A DNA stretch of 64,000 bases from Curvibacter sp. PD_MW3 (GCA_002633085.1 NSIV01000003.1:62001-126000), one strand, 5' to 3'. Positions 43,809 to 53,713 are shown, counted from the stretch's first letter. Notes: generated by a model not told the origin, from the sequence alone. A program made the numbers and translations.

Positions 43809-45164
43809 ATGCCTACCGTTCGCCTTCGCCGCTTTCTGCCTGCCTCCTGCCTTGCTTTTGCCTTCGCAACAGCAGGCTCGGCTTTGCAGGCGCAGACCCC
43901 GGAGGAGCCGCCACGGTGGTCATTTCACGGGCAGACCACCTTCATCTGGCAGGCCAAACCGGCCTTTCACGCCGCCTACAACGGACCCAACAGCCTGAGC
44001 CCGCTGGAAGAACGCTCCTATTCACTCACCGCCACCGCCGACATCGGCCTGCGCCTGTGGGACGGCGCCCAACTGCACCTCAACCCGGAAGCCGCCAAGG
44101 GCGAGCCGCTGTCACGCCTGACCGGCGCTGGCGGCCTGTCCAACGGTGAACTGGCGCGCACCTCCGGACCGGAGATCAACGGCTACCGCGCTCGCCTGTT
44201 CCTGCTGCAGCGCTGGAACGCCGGTGGCGAAAGTGAGACCATCGACGCCGACTTCAACGAAATCGGCGGCCGAACAACGGCCCGGCGCTGGACGCTGGTC
44301 GTCGGCAACTACTCGCTGCTCGACTACTTTGACAGCAACCCCTATGCCAAGGACCCGCGCAGCCAGTTCTTCAACTGGGCCTTCATGACCCACGGTGCCT
44401 GGGATTACGCCGCCGATTCGCGTGGCTACAGCAACGCCGTGCTGCTCGAATACAGCACGCCCACCTGGGCCGTGCGCGCCGCGCGCGCGGCCGTGCCGGT
44501 TGAATCCAATGGCTTGGCGCTGGACGGCGACCTGGGCCGTCGTTATGGCGACCAGCTGGAAATCGAATCCGACCTGCCGCTGCAGTTGCCCGCCGGCCCG
44601 CTGCGCGCCAGCGTGCTGTGGTTTCGCAACCAGGCCGTGATGGGCAGCTACACCGACGCACTGGCGCTGGGCGGCACGCCGGATGTGGGCCGGGTGCGGC
44701 GCGAGCAGACCAAAACCGGCTGGGGCCTGACGCTGCTGGCACCGCTGGCCGAGGACGCCGGCCTGTTCCTGCGCGTCAGTGCCAACGACGGCGCCACAGA
44801 AACCTATGCCTTCACCGAGATTGACCGGCAAACGGCCGTGGGCGGCCAGTTCACCGGCGCCGCCTGGGGCCGCCGGGCCGACCGCTGGGGCGTGGCCCTG
44901 GCGGTCAACGACATCTCCGACCCGCACCGGGATTACCTGAAGGCCGGCGGACAAGGTTTCTTCCTCGGCGACGGCCGGCTCAACTACGCACCGGAACGTG
45001 TGCTGGAGGCCTGGTACCGCTGGGCCTTGCCGGCGTGGAGCACCCAGGCCGGCAAGGTCCAATCTGCGGTTTCGCTCGGCTGGCAGCAGATCAGCAACCC
45101 GGGCTATAACCAGGACCGCGGCCCGATCCAGGTCTACTCGCTGCGCTGGCACAGCGAGTTCTAA
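43809..45164 (+). CDS. OprB-family carbohydrate-porin-like outer-membrane protein
   Basis: A 451-aa beta-barrel protein with a signal peptide (FLPASCLAFAFATAGSALQA). WSFHGQTTFIWQAKPAFHAAY and PNSLSPLEE are the OprB opening and the last residue is Phe (WHSEF), as in many outer-membrane proteins. OprB-type barrels are usually selective for sugars, but one of this kind is commonly placed beside metal pumps in this group. The role here is unknown. It ends in a small tandem repeat (CTAAGAAGT twice) shared with the convergent kinase gene end. Confidence 0.82.
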   Translation: MPTVRLRRFLPASCLAFAFATAGSALQAQTPEEPPRWSFHGQTTFIWQAKPAFHAAYNGPNSLSPLEERSYSLTATADIGLRLWDGAQLHLNPEAAKGEPLSRLTGAGGLSNGELARTSGPEINGYRARLFLLQRWNAGGESETIDADFNEIGGRTTARRWTLVVGNYSLLDYFDSNPYAKDPRSQFFNWAFMTHGAWDYAADSRGYSNAVLLEYSTPTWAVRAARAAVPVESNGLALDGDLGRRYGDQLEIESDLPLQLPAGPLRASVLWFRNQAVMGSYTDALALGGTPDVGRVRREQTKTGWGLTLLAPLAEDAGLFLRVSANDGATETYAFTEIDRQTAVGGQFTGAAWGRRADRWGVALAVNDISDPHRDYLKAGGQGFFLGDGRLNYAPERVLEAWYRWALPAWSTQAGKVQSAVSLGWQQISNPGYNQDRGPIQVYSLRWHSEF

Positions 45165-45180
45165 GAAGTCCTAAGAAGTT

Positions 45181-46599
45181 CTAGGCAGCGCTGGCGGCGG
45201 GAAAGCTCACCGTCGCCCTCAGGCCCTGCCCGCTCGGCGCGTCACCGAGTTCGAACCCGGCATGCATCACAGCCGCGAATTTCGCGACGATGGCCAGGCC
45301 CAGACCCGCCCCCTGGCCAAGCCGCTCAGCCTGCACGCCGCGCACGCCGCGCTGCATCAGGTGGCGGCGCTCCTCCGGCGACAGGCCCGGACCGTTGTCG
45401 ATCACCGACAGCGTCACCACGCCCGCCTGCTGCGCCAGCACCACCGTCACCGAGCTGTCCTGGCCCTGCGGCGCATGGCCGTAGCGCAGGGCGTTGTCAA
45501 TCAGGTTGCCCAGCACGCCCTCGATCAGCGCCACATTGCCAGCCACCCACAAGCGTTGCTCCAGCCCCTGCACCCCCAGGTCCACCCCGGCGGCATCGGC
45601 GCGCGGAATGTAGCGCAGCACCGTTTCATGCACCACCTCATCGAGCGCCACCGGCGCGTTTTGCACCCCCGCATCGGCCTCCTCGGCCAGGGCGAGCGCC
45701 AGCAACTGCTCGACCAGGCGACTGGCACGCGCTTCACTGGCGCCGATGCGCTGCAACTGCTCCCGCCACAACGCCGGATCCTGCTGCGCCAGCCCGTATT
45801 CGGCCAATGCGCGAATGCCCGCCAGCGGGGTGCGCAACTCATGCGCCACATTGCCGGAAAACTCCCGCTGCGTCTGCATGCTGTGGCTGACGCGTGCCAG
45901 CAGCGCGTTGATGGCGGTGCCCAGGTGCTCGATATCGCTGGAGCTGGCCGACACCGGCACCGGCGTCAGGTCCAGCGCGTCGCGCTGCTCGACCGAACGC
46001 TGCAGCTCGGCCAGCGGCCGCAGCTCCTGGCCGATGATGCGGCGCAACCAGCCGGCCAGCAGCAGCAGCAACAGCACCTGCGGCGCCACGGAATACAACA
46101 GCACGTTGTGCAGCAAGGCATCGCGGCTGCCCATGGTCTGCGCCACCACCACCATGAAGGGCTCCGGTTCGCTGCGCAGCAGCACCACGCTGCGCAAGTC
46201 CTTGCCCTGGTAGCTGATCTCGGAAAAACGGGTACGGGCCGGTGCCTCGGGTTTGGGGGCATGCAGGCCGGGATGACCGGCCATCACCGACCCGTCGGGT
46301 CGCTGCACCGCAAAAAACACGTTCTCACTCTGGTCGAACAGCACCGCGCTCATCTCGCGGGTCGAGAGCTCCAGCGCCAGGTCGCCCGCATGGAGCTTGA
46401 CGCGCGAGGCCAGGGCATAGGCATCGTCAAGCAAGGCGCGGTCGAACGCTTTCTGCGCAAAATAGTAGGCCACGCCCACGGTGAGCGCCGTGCCCAGCAG
46501 CCAGGTCAGGGCCAGTGGCAACAACACATGGCGCACCACCCGTGCGCGCAACGAGGCCTTGCGCGGCAAGGCTTCGGCAGAGGCCGGCACGGCGTTCAC
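45181..46599 (-). CDS. Sensor histidine kinase
   Basis: A 472-aa kinase with a first TM (about 22-48), a periplasmic sensor of about 120 residues, a second TM (about 165-187, LLLLLLAGWLRRI), HAMP, a dimerisation domain with H-box NVAHELRTPLAG (His about 252) and an ATPase domain with NLIDNALRYG and DNGPGLS. It is encoded downstream of, and overlaps by 4 nt, an OmpR-family regulator. The PmrB/TctE-like periplasmic domain suggests metal or membrane sensing; the ligand is unproved. Confidence 0.93.
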   Translation of the reverse strand: MNAVPASAEALPRKASLRARVVRHVLLPLALTWLLGTALTVGVAYYFAQKAFDRALLDDAYALASRVKLHAGDLALELSTREMSAVLFDQSENVFFAVQRPDGSVMAGHPGLHAPKPEAPARTRFSEISYQGKDLRSVVLLRSEPEPFMVVVAQTMGSRDALLHNVLLYSVAPQVLLLLLLAGWLRRIIGQELRPLAELQRSVEQRDALDLTPVPVSASSSDIEHLGTAINALLARVSHSMQTQREFSGNVAHELRTPLAGIRALAEYGLAQQDPALWREQLQRIGASEARASRLVEQLLALALAEEADAGVQNAPVALDEVVHETVLRYIPRADAAGVDLGVQGLEQRLWVAGNVALIEGVLGNLIDNALRYGHAPQGQDSSVTVVLAQQAGVVTLSVIDNGPGLSPEERRHLMQRGVRGVQAERLGQGAGLGLAIVAKFAAVMHAGFELGDAPSGQGLRATVSFPAASAA

Positions 46600-47297
46600 C
46601 CTGGTTCTCCCGGTACTGGCTCCAGCACGTAGCCCAAGCCACGCAAGGTACGGATGCCCGCCCCGCTGCCTGCCAGCTTCTTGCGCAGGCGTGAAATGAA
46701 AGCCTCCAGCGCGTTGTCCGCCAGGGCCTCGTCAAAGTCGGAGAGCTTGTCAGACAGCACCCGCTTGCTGACGACCCGGCCCGGCGGCGTCATCAGCTCC
46801 CACAGCACCTCGAACTCGCGCGCCGGCAACTCCAGCAGCATCGCGTCGACCGAAAAACGACGCGCCTTGCGGTCCAGGGCCAGACGGCCCACCTCGAAAC
46901 GGTCTTCGGTGCCCTGGGTCCGGCGTACCAGGGCCCGCAAGCGTGCTTCCACCTCGGCCAACTCAAACGGCTTGCCCAGGTAGTCGTCGGCACCGGCATC
47001 CAGCCCGGCAATCCGTTCCTCGGTCCGGTTTCTTGCCGTGAGCACCAACACCGGCGTACGGTCGCCGCGAGCACGTGCTTCGCGCAGCACGGTCAAGCCA
47101 TTGCCCTGTTCGCTCTGGGGGTTGCTGGTCGCCGGCAGGTTCAGGTCCAGCAGCACGGCATCGAAAGGCTGGACATGCCAGAAGTGGCGGGCCTGCTCCA
47201 GCGTTTCAGCCACGTCCACCCGGTGCCCGGCATCGCGCAGGCTGTGCAGCATGACATCGCGCAGGACGGCATCGTCTTCGACCAGCAGGATTCTCAT
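46596..47297 (-). CDS. OmpR-family response regulator
   Basis: A 233-aa regulator. The receiver domain has EDD (7-9), phospho-acceptor Asp51 in LLDLNLP, and Lys in GKPFE, followed by a winged-helix DNA-binding domain with VLSDKLSDFDEALADNALEAFI. It has an extra segment of about seven residues, ATSNPQSEQGNG, after DLNLP, where most regulators have GMDG. Divergent from the pump-2 operon; probably regulates both pumps. Confidence 0.95.
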   Translation of the reverse strand: MRILLVEDDAVLRDVMLHSLRDAGHRVDVAETLEQARHFWHVQPFDAVLLDLNLPATSNPQSEQGNGLTVLREARARGDRTPVLVLTARNRTEERIAGLDAGADDYLGKPFELAEVEARLRALVRRTQGTEDRFEVGRLALDRKARRFSVDAMLLELPAREFEVLWELMTPPGRVVSKRVLSDKLSDFDEALADNALEAFISRLRKKLAGSGAGIRTLRGLGYVLEPVPGEPG

Positions 47298-47386
47298 GGA
47301 GGCAGCATCAGCAAGGAGGGTCTCTACGCGTTTTCACCAAGCGGGAAGTCAGCCCGTGGTCAGTCGGTACTTTCGACAATCAGTGC

Positions 47387-48679
47387 ATGAGCATACGACA
47401 GTTCTTTCTGCTTTCAAGCCTGCTGCTGGCGCTGCCCGCCCTGGCGCAGGCACCCGCCAGCGCAGCGGTCTCGCTGGAACAGGCCCTCACCGCCGCCCGC
47501 AACAACCTGGATGTTGCCCTGGCACGCAATGCCCTGGCCGCCGCCCGCGCCGACATCGTGAGCGCCAACCGCGCACCGCTTCCCGTCCTGACGGCCAAAC
47601 TGGGCCAGATGGACCTGCAAAACGGCATCGGCGAAGGCAACTTCATGACCGAGAAACGGGTCGACAAATCCATCGGCCTGGATTGGACCTGGGAACGCGG
47701 CAACAAACGCGAACTGCGCACCTTGACCGCCGAACGCGCCGCCACCGCTGCCCAGGCCGACCTGGACGAGATCCGCACCCAGCAACTGCTGGGCGTGCAG
47801 GCGGGTTTCTACAACCTGCTGGCCGCGCAGGAGCGTCTGACACAGGTCGCGTTGATGGAGCGCAGCGCCGCCCAACTCGCCATCACCGCCCAGAAACGCG
47901 TGCAGGCCGGTGATCTGGCCGCCCAAGACGCCGCCCGTACCGAGATCGAAGCCCAGCGCGCACGCTCCGACGTCCAACTGGCTGAGCTGGATCGCCAGCG
48001 CGCTGCCCTCATGCTGTGGCAATTCACGGGCTTGCCGACCCCGCCCGAGCAATTGCAGGCGCAGACCGACTGGCCCGCGCTGAGCAGCGACATGGCCATG
48101 ACTCAGGGCCTGGATGCCCTGGTGGATGCACGCCCCGATGTGCGTGCCGCGCAAGCCCGCGTGCAGTCCGCGCAGGCGGCGCTGGATAACAGCACGGCGC
48201 TGCGCCGCTCCGACATCACCTGGGGCGCCTCCTACGACCATTTCCCGGGCACCTCCACCGCCCTGATCGAACTGCGCATGCAGATGCCGCTGCAATGGGG
48301 CTACAGCTACCAGGGCGAGATCGCACGCGCCAACGCCCAATTGGCCCAGGCGCAGGACGGACTGGAAAAAATCCGCCGTCAGGCACGCGCCGAACTGCAG
48401 CGTCTGCAACAGGAAGCGCTCAACACGGCTTTGCGTGCCCGCACCTACGAAACTGACATCCTGCCACGCGCCCGCAAGGTGGCCGATGGAGCCGAACTGG
48501 CCTACAGCAAAGGCGCCATGTCGCTGACCGATCTGCTCGATGCGCGACGCACCCTGCGCGCCACGCTGCTCGAGGCCTTGACCGCCCGCGCCGACTATGC
48601 CAAGGCCGCTGGCGCCTGGCAGCTGCGCACCCAAGCGGAGGCCGGCGCCCCGGCCACCCCACCCAACTCTGCCAACTGA
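47387..48679 (+). CDS. TolC-family outer-membrane factor of pump 2
   Basis: A 430-aa exported channel protein with signal peptide (FFLLSSLLLALPALAQ) and the two-repeat coiled-coil pattern of outer-membrane efflux proteins. YSKGAMSLTDLLDARRTLR is the typical C-terminal helix end. First gene of the three-gene pump-2 unit, 89 bp from the divergent response regulator. Confidence 0.9.
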   Translation: MSIRQFFLLSSLLLALPALAQAPASAAVSLEQALTAARNNLDVALARNALAAARADIVSANRAPLPVLTAKLGQMDLQNGIGEGNFMTEKRVDKSIGLDWTWERGNKRELRTLTAERAATAAQADLDEIRTQQLLGVQAGFYNLLAAQERLTQVALMERSAAQLAITAQKRVQAGDLAAQDAARTEIEAQRARSDVQLAELDRQRAALMLWQFTGLPTPPEQLQAQTDWPALSSDMAMTQGLDALVDARPDVRAAQARVQSAQAALDNSTALRRSDITWGASYDHFPGTSTALIELRMQMPLQWGYSYQGEIARANAQLAQAQDGLEKIRRQARAELQRLQQEALNTALRARTYETDILPRARKVADGAELAYSKGAMSLTDLLDARRTLRATLLEALTARADYAKAAGAWQLRTQAEAGAPATPPNSAN

Positions 48680-48709
48680 ATACCGTCACATCCTAGGCGT
48701 CGTTGAACC

Positions 48710-49930
48710 ATGCTGAACCGTTTTCTTCCCGTCCTCCTCCTGTCTGCCCTGGGACTGGGCGCCTGCACCGAGACACCCGCCCCCAAGGCGGAGGCGCCGG
48801 CACCGATCGTGCAGAACAACCAGCTGCGCTTTGCGGCCGGTCACCCGCAACTCAACCTGCTGCACGTCACCGCCGCCTTGCCGGCCAAGGCCATGACGGT
48901 CGAGTTGCCCGCCAAACTGGTGTGGAACGAAGAGCGCACGCAGCGCATCTACCCGGCCTTTGCCGGCCGCGTCATGAGCATCAAGGCTGACGTCGGCCAG
49001 AAAGTCCAGCCCGGCACACCGCTGGCCCTGCTGGCCTCACCCGATTTTGGCCAGGCCCAGAGCGAGACCGCCAAGGCCGAGGCCGATGCCCGCCTGACAC
49101 ACAAAGCGCTGCAACGCCAGCGTGAGCTGTTCGAGGCCGGCATCGTGGCCCGCAAGGAACTGGAGCAGACTGAAACCGACGCCGAACGCGCACAAGCCGA
49201 AGTGGCGCGCGCCCAAGCCCGTACCCGCCTGTATGGCAGCGGCAGCGGCGTCAACCAGCAACTGGCCCTGAGTGCCAGCATTGGCGGCGTGGTGGTGGAG
49301 CGCAACCTCAACCCCGGCCAGGAAGTGCGCCCGGATCTGGCCGGCCCGGGTGTGCCGGCGTTGTTTGTGGTCACCGACCCTTCCTCGCTCTGGATCCAGA
49401 TTGATGCGCGTGAATCCGAAGTTGGCATCGTGCACCCCGGGACGGCCTTTGAACTCTCGATTCCTTCCCTGCCCGGACAGACCTTCCAGGGCAAGGTCAT
49501 CGCCACCTCCGACTTCATCGACCCCCTGACCCGCACCATCAAGATCCGCGGCGTGGTGGCCAATGCCGACCGCCGCCTCAAGGCCGAGATGCTGGCCACC
49601 GCCAAATTCGAGCGCACCTTCGAATCCGGCGTGGTGGTACCCGCCGTCGCCGTGCTGCTGCGCGGCACCCGGCATTCCGTGTTCGTGCAAACCCGGCCCG
49701 GCGAGTTCGAACGCCGCGCTGTGGAGCTCGACTACGAAGGCCCGCGCGAGGTCGTGATTGCCAAAGGCCTGCAAGCCGGCGAGCAGGTCGTGATTGAAAA
49801 TGCCCTGCTGCTGGCGCGGCTCTTGCGACTTGCAGAAGAAGAGGCCCGAGCCCCCGACAATGCTGCCGCAGCAGCTACCAAATCTGTAGCACCCGGCGCT
49901 GCCGCAGACACCGGAGCGGCGCAGAAATGA
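48710..49930 (+). CDS. Membrane fusion lipoprotein of pump 2 (CzcB type)
   Basis: A 406-aa adaptor with lipobox LGLGAC, barrel and lipoyl motifs (YPAFAGRVMSIKADVGQKVQPG), a hairpin (LTHKALQRQRELFEAGIVAR), and a barrel segment LWIQIDARESEVGIVHPG. Its Ala-rich C-terminus contains ATKSVA, coded by a copy of the dispersed repeat (GCTACCAAATCTGTAGC at 49874-49890). Its last codons overlap the RND gene by 4 nt. Confidence 0.9.
   Translation: MLNRFLPVLLLSALGLGACTETPAPKAEAPAPIVQNNQLRFAAGHPQLNLLHVTAALPAKAMTVELPAKLVWNEERTQRIYPAFAGRVMSIKADVGQKVQPGTPLALLASPDFGQAQSETAKAEADARLTHKALQRQRELFEAGIVARKELEQTETDAERAQAEVARAQARTRLYGSGSGVNQQLALSASIGGVVVERNLNPGQEVRPDLAGPGVPALFVVTDPSSLWIQIDARESEVGIVHPGTAFELSIPSLPGQTFQGKVIATSDFIDPLTRTIKIRGVVANADRRLKAEMLATAKFERTFESGVVVPAVAVLLRGTRHSVFVQTRPGEFERRAVELDYEGPREVVIAKGLQAGEQVVIENALLLARLLRLAEEEARAPDNAAAAATKSVAPGAAADTGAAQK
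49872..49891. repeat. GCTA-N-TAGC repeat inside a coding sequence, copy E
   Basis: CAGCTACCAAATCTGTAGCA matches the reverse complement of copy B core CAGCTATCAAAAAAGTAGCA at 15 of 20 bases. It lies in frame in the last 20 codons of the fusion-protein gene and adds the residues AATKSVA. Confidence 0.5.
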
Positions 49931-52900
49931 AACGCCTGATCCAATACGCGCTGCATCAGCCGCTGTTCATCATCCTGGGCACCCTGCTGTTCGTGATGGC
50001 CGGCGTGTTCGCCTTCAAGAATCTCTCGATCGAGGCCTTTCCCGATGTCACCGACACCCAGGTCACGGTCATTGCGCTGTTTCCCGGGCGTGCGGCCGAA
50101 GAGGTGGAGAAGCAGGTCACGCTGCCAATCGAGACCGCCCTGGCCGGGCTGCCCAACTCGATCCGCGTCTTCTCGCACACCCAGTTCGGCCTGTCGTACA
50201 CCGTAGTCACCTATGACGACAGCGCCAATGTCAACATTGCACGCCAGCAGGTGATGGAGCGCCTGAACTCGGTTGATCTGCCGCCCGGAGCCCAAGTCAA
50301 CATCGCGCCCAACGCCACCCCGGTGGGCGAAATCATGCGCTACCGCCTGCGCGGCGACGGCCTGTCCACCACCGACCTGCGCACCCAGCAGGACTGGGTG
50401 GTCGAACGCGCCCTGCGCCAGGTCCCGGGCATCGCCGATGTGGTGGCCATGGGCGGCTTCATCAAGCAGTACGAAGTCCAGCCCGACCTGGACAAGCTGC
50501 GCGCCTACAAGCTCACCTTCCAGAACCTGCTCGATGCGCTGGGCCGCGGCAACTCCAACGCCGGCGGCAGCTACGTGGCCCAGGGCTCGCAGCAGTTTGC
50601 CATCCGGGGTATCGGCTTGCTGCGTTCGGCCGATGACATCGGCCGCATCGTGCTCGATTCCCGCAACGGCACACCCGTACTGATCCGTGACGTGGCCCAG
50701 ATCAAGCTCGGCGCGGTGCCGCGCCTGGGCATCACCGGCCAGGACGACGACGACGACGCCGTGATCGGCATCGTCATCATGCGCAAGGGCGAGAATGCCA
50801 GCGTCGTGCTCAAGGGTGTGAAGGACAAGATCGCCCAGCTCAACGAACGCGGCCTGCCGCCCGGCGTGCAGATCGTGCCTTTCTACGACCGCACCTGGCT
50901 GATGGGCAAGACCATGACCACGGTGTTCCACAACCTGGTGGAAGGCGCGCTGCTGGTCTCGCTGGTGCTCTACCTGTTCCTCTCCAACCTGCGCGCCAGC
51001 CTGGCAGTGGTGGTGGTGATTCCGCTGGCCCTCTTGGCCACCTTCCTCGGCCTGAAGATCATGGGGGTGCCGGCCAACCTGCTGTCGCTCGGCGCCATGG
51101 ACTTCGGCATCATCGTTGATGGCGCGGTGATCGTGATCGAGAACATCATGCACCGGCTGGAAAAGGAGGGCGAAAACATGCCCGACAGCGAACGCCGTCA
51201 GGCCATCATCGATGCGGCCAATGAGGTCGGCCGGCCCACGCTGTTCTCCATGCTCATCATCATCGCGGCGCACATTCCGATCTTTGCGCTGCAGCGTCAC
51301 GAAGGCCGCATTTTCCAGCCCATGGCGCTGTCGGTCACCACGGCACTGATCGGCTCGCTGATCTTCTCGCTCACCCTGGTGCCGCTGCTGGCCTACTGGA
51401 TGCTACGCAAGAAGTTGCCCCACGGCGACAACCGTGTGGTCGCCACTGCCAAACGCTTTTACGAACCGGTGCTGGTCTGGTCACTGGAACACCGGCGCAA
51501 GGTCGTCGCCATTGCGTTAGGCGGCTTCGTGCTGTCCATCGTCGCGGCCGCACGCCTGGGTTCCGAATTCCTGCCGGAACTCAACGAAGGCACCTTCTGG
51601 GTCAACTGGGACATGCCGGCCAGCCTGTCGCAGGAAGAAGCCGCACGCGTGCTGCGCAAGGCGCGCCAACAGCTGCTGACCCTGCCGGAGGTCCGTACCG
51701 TGGTTTCCAAGGCCGGTCAGCCGGAAGACGGCACCGACCCCAAGACGCTGAGCATGGCGGAAGTCTTTGTTGACGTGAAGCCGATGGAGGAGTGGCGCAA
51801 GGGCATGACGCGCGAAGCCCTGATCGAGGAGATGGACCGCAAGCTCTCGGTCATCCCGGGCGTGGACCCCGCCTTCTCGCAACCGATCCGTGACAACGTG
51901 CTCGAATCGATTTCCCAGATCAAGGGTCAGATCGTGGTCAAGGTGGCGGGCGACGACCTGGGTGAACTGCAACGCACGGTCGAGGGCATGCGGCGTGAGT
52001 TCCGCCAGGTGCAGGGCGTGCAGCGCGCCGAGGTCGACCGCCTGGGCGATCTGCCGCAGCTGGTGATCGACATCGACCGCGAACGCGCCTCGCGCTTCGG
52101 CCTGAACGTGAGTGACGTGGAAGACGTGATCGAGTCGGCACTGGCCGGCCGCGCCGCCACCCAGCTCTGGGAAGGGGAGCGCAAGTTTGCCGTGACCGTG
52201 CGCCTGCCGGCAGACGAGCGCGTCATTGCCAGCCTGCCGAGCACGCCGCTGCCCATTCCTGCAGGCGGCTACACCACCCTGGGCTCGGTCACCAACATCC
52301 GCCAGACCACCGGCGCCATGAACATCGCCCGCGAAGCCGGTCGGCGCACCATGGCTATCGGCGTGTTCATCAAAGGCCGCGACATGGGCTCGGTGGTCAA
52401 GGACATGAAGGCGCGCGTGGCGAAAAACGTGACCGTGCCCGAAAACTACACCGTCAACTGGTCGGGGGAATTCGAAAACCAGGAACGCGCCATGCAGCGG
52501 CTGTCGGTCGTGGTGCCGATCTCGCTGCTGTTGATCTTCGTGCTGCTGTTCGATGCCTTCGGTTCGTTCAAGAAGGCGGCCCTGATCCTGATCAACGTGC
52601 CGCTGGCGCTGATCGGCGGCTTCATTGCGCTGTGGGCGTTTTCGATCCCGCTGTCGGTGTCGGCGGCCATCGGATTCATCGCGCTGTCAGGCCAGGCTGT
52701 GCTCAACGGCGTGGTCATGCTCTCGGTGTTCCAGCAGTTGCGCAATGCCGGCCATACTGTGCTGGAAGCGGCGCGCTTGGGCTCCATGCAGCGCCTGCGC
52801 ACCGTGCTCATGACGGCGATGCTGGCCGCCCTCGGCCTGCTGCCGATGGCACTGTCGCACGACATCGGCTCGGAAACCCAGCGTCCGCTGGCCATCGTGG

Positions 52901-53022
52901 TCATCGGCGGCCTGGTCACCGCCACCCTGCTCACGCTGGTGGTGCTGCCGGTGCTTTATGTCGCCTGGTTCTCCAAGCTCAAGGTCGATGAGCAGTTGGC
53001 CAAGCCGGCCGCCCTTCCCTGA
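49927..53022 (+). CDS. Heavy-metal RND efflux pump 2 (CzcA family)
   Basis: A 1031-aa pump with TM4 DFGIIVDGAVIVIEN, the DFG..VDGAV..EN pattern of divalent-cation HME pumps (Zn, Co, Cd). FLPELNEGTFWVNWDMPASL and GTDPKTLSMAEVFVD are CzcA-type periplasmic motifs. It differs in signature from pump 1, so the two are likely to export different metals. Translationally coupled to the fusion protein gene by ATGA. Confidence 0.95.
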   Translation: MKRLIQYALHQPLFIILGTLLFVMAGVFAFKNLSIEAFPDVTDTQVTVIALFPGRAAEEVEKQVTLPIETALAGLPNSIRVFSHTQFGLSYTVVTYDDSANVNIARQQVMERLNSVDLPPGAQVNIAPNATPVGEIMRYRLRGDGLSTTDLRTQQDWVVERALRQVPGIADVVAMGGFIKQYEVQPDLDKLRAYKLTFQNLLDALGRGNSNAGGSYVAQGSQQFAIRGIGLLRSADDIGRIVLDSRNGTPVLIRDVAQIKLGAVPRLGITGQDDDDDAVIGIVIMRKGENASVVLKGVKDKIAQLNERGLPPGVQIVPFYDRTWLMGKTMTTVFHNLVEGALLVSLVLYLFLSNLRASLAVVVVIPLALLATFLGLKIMGVPANLLSLGAMDFGIIVDGAVIVIENIMHRLEKEGENMPDSERRQAIIDAANEVGRPTLFSMLIIIAAHIPIFALQRHEGRIFQPMALSVTTALIGSLIFSLTLVPLLAYWMLRKKLPHGDNRVVATAKRFYEPVLVWSLEHRRKVVAIALGGFVLSIVAAARLGSEFLPELNEGTFWVNWDMPASLSQEEAARVLRKARQQLLTLPEVRTVVSKAGQPEDGTDPKTLSMAEVFVDVKPMEEWRKGMTREALIEEMDRKLSVIPGVDPAFSQPIRDNVLESISQIKGQIVVKVAGDDLGELQRTVEGMRREFRQVQGVQRAEVDRLGDLPQLVIDIDRERASRFGLNVSDVEDVIESALAGRAATQLWEGERKFAVTVRLPADERVIASLPSTPLPIPAGGYTTLGSVTNIRQTTGAMNIAREAGRRTMAIGVFIKGRDMGSVVKDMKARVAKNVTVPENYTVNWSGEFENQERAMQRLSVVVPISLLLIFVLLFDAFGSFKKAALILINVPLALIGGFIALWAFSIPLSVSAAIGFIALSGQAVLNGVVMLSVFQQLRNAGHTVLEAARLGSMQRLRTVLMTAMLAALGLLPMALSHDIGSETQRPLAIVVIGGLVTATLLTLVVLPVLYVAWFSKLKVDEQLAKPAALP

Positions 53023-53034
53023 CCCAGCTCGGGC

Positions 53035-53619
53035 TTAACCCTCGCCGAGGCCGATCGGCGAGGGCGCCCGCATCACGATGCGGGTGAACAGGCGGTCGTA
53101 GACCGGGTCACGCGGGTACTTCCCGGTCAGCGGATCGCAGTTGGTAGCAAAGGCCGCATCCAGCGCCTTCCAGTCTTCCGCCGTCAACACTTTCTCAGCC
53201 TCGGGCATGATCACCGTCTCCTCCAGCCGCATGTGCTCGAGGTAGAACTCCAGATAGCGTTTGGCCGCCTCGTCGAAGGCCGCCCGGCGCGACTCGCCCA
53301 ACAGCTCCCAGGCCAGCAGCAGGTGCTGCAGCTCGCGCACCGCTGACTCGCCGTAGGCGTGGTCCTTGTCGAGTTTGTCCAGGGCGTCCTTCAGGTGTGG
53401 CGCCCGTGCCCGTACCGGGGGAAACAGCAGTTCGCTTTCCTTGGTGTGGTGCAGGCGTTCGGGGAATTCGTCGATGTAGAACAGCATGGCGCGCAGCACA
53501 TCGAAGAAGTTCTCCGGCTCGCTCGCGGGGCCGCGCTGGACCATCATGCGCAGAGACTGCAACATGGCCGCCAGAGCGGCATGTTCGTCATGGATGATGC
53601 GAATACTTTCGTGGCTCAT
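53035..53619 (-). CDS. Hemerythrin HHE-domain protein
   Basis: A 194-aa cytoplasmic four-helix protein. IIHDEHAALAAML gives the first His ligands, LHHTKESELLFP, HAYGES and YLEHMRLEETVIMPEAE the others, a hemerythrin-like di-iron pattern. Roles proposed for the family are oxygen, NO or metal-stress related. It converges on pump 2 with a 12-bp gap, and its last codons form a 10-bp hairpin at 53039-53064. Confidence 0.9.
   Translation of the reverse strand: MSHESIRIIHDEHAALAAMLQSLRMMVQRGPASEPENFFDVLRAMLFYIDEFPERLHHTKESELLFPPVRARAPHLKDALDKLDKDHAYGESAVRELQHLLLAWELLGESRRAAFDEAAKRYLEFYLEHMRLEETVIMPEAEKVLTAEDWKALDAAFATNCDPLTGKYPRDPVYDRLFTRIVMRAPSPIGLGEG
53039..53064. other. Intercistronic hairpin between convergent genes
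   Basis: CCCTCGCCGA (53039-53048) and TCGGCGAGGG (53055-53064) form a perfect 10-bp stem with a six-base loop. There is no T-run on either side. It lies inside the hemerythrin 3' end and could stop or stabilise both mRNAs. Confidence 0.5.
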
Positions 53620-53713
53620 GATGGAACTCCTCAGGTCAAATCAATTGTTTGATCCTAGCTTGTCATGCCAGCTTCTTCGCAAGCTTGACCTTCATCAAGC
53701 TTTGCTCACATCC

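Noticed and set aside
45164..45184. CTAAGAAGT tandem repeat at the end of the porin gene
   Set aside because: Only two short units and no consistent period beyond them; too little to call a repeat element.
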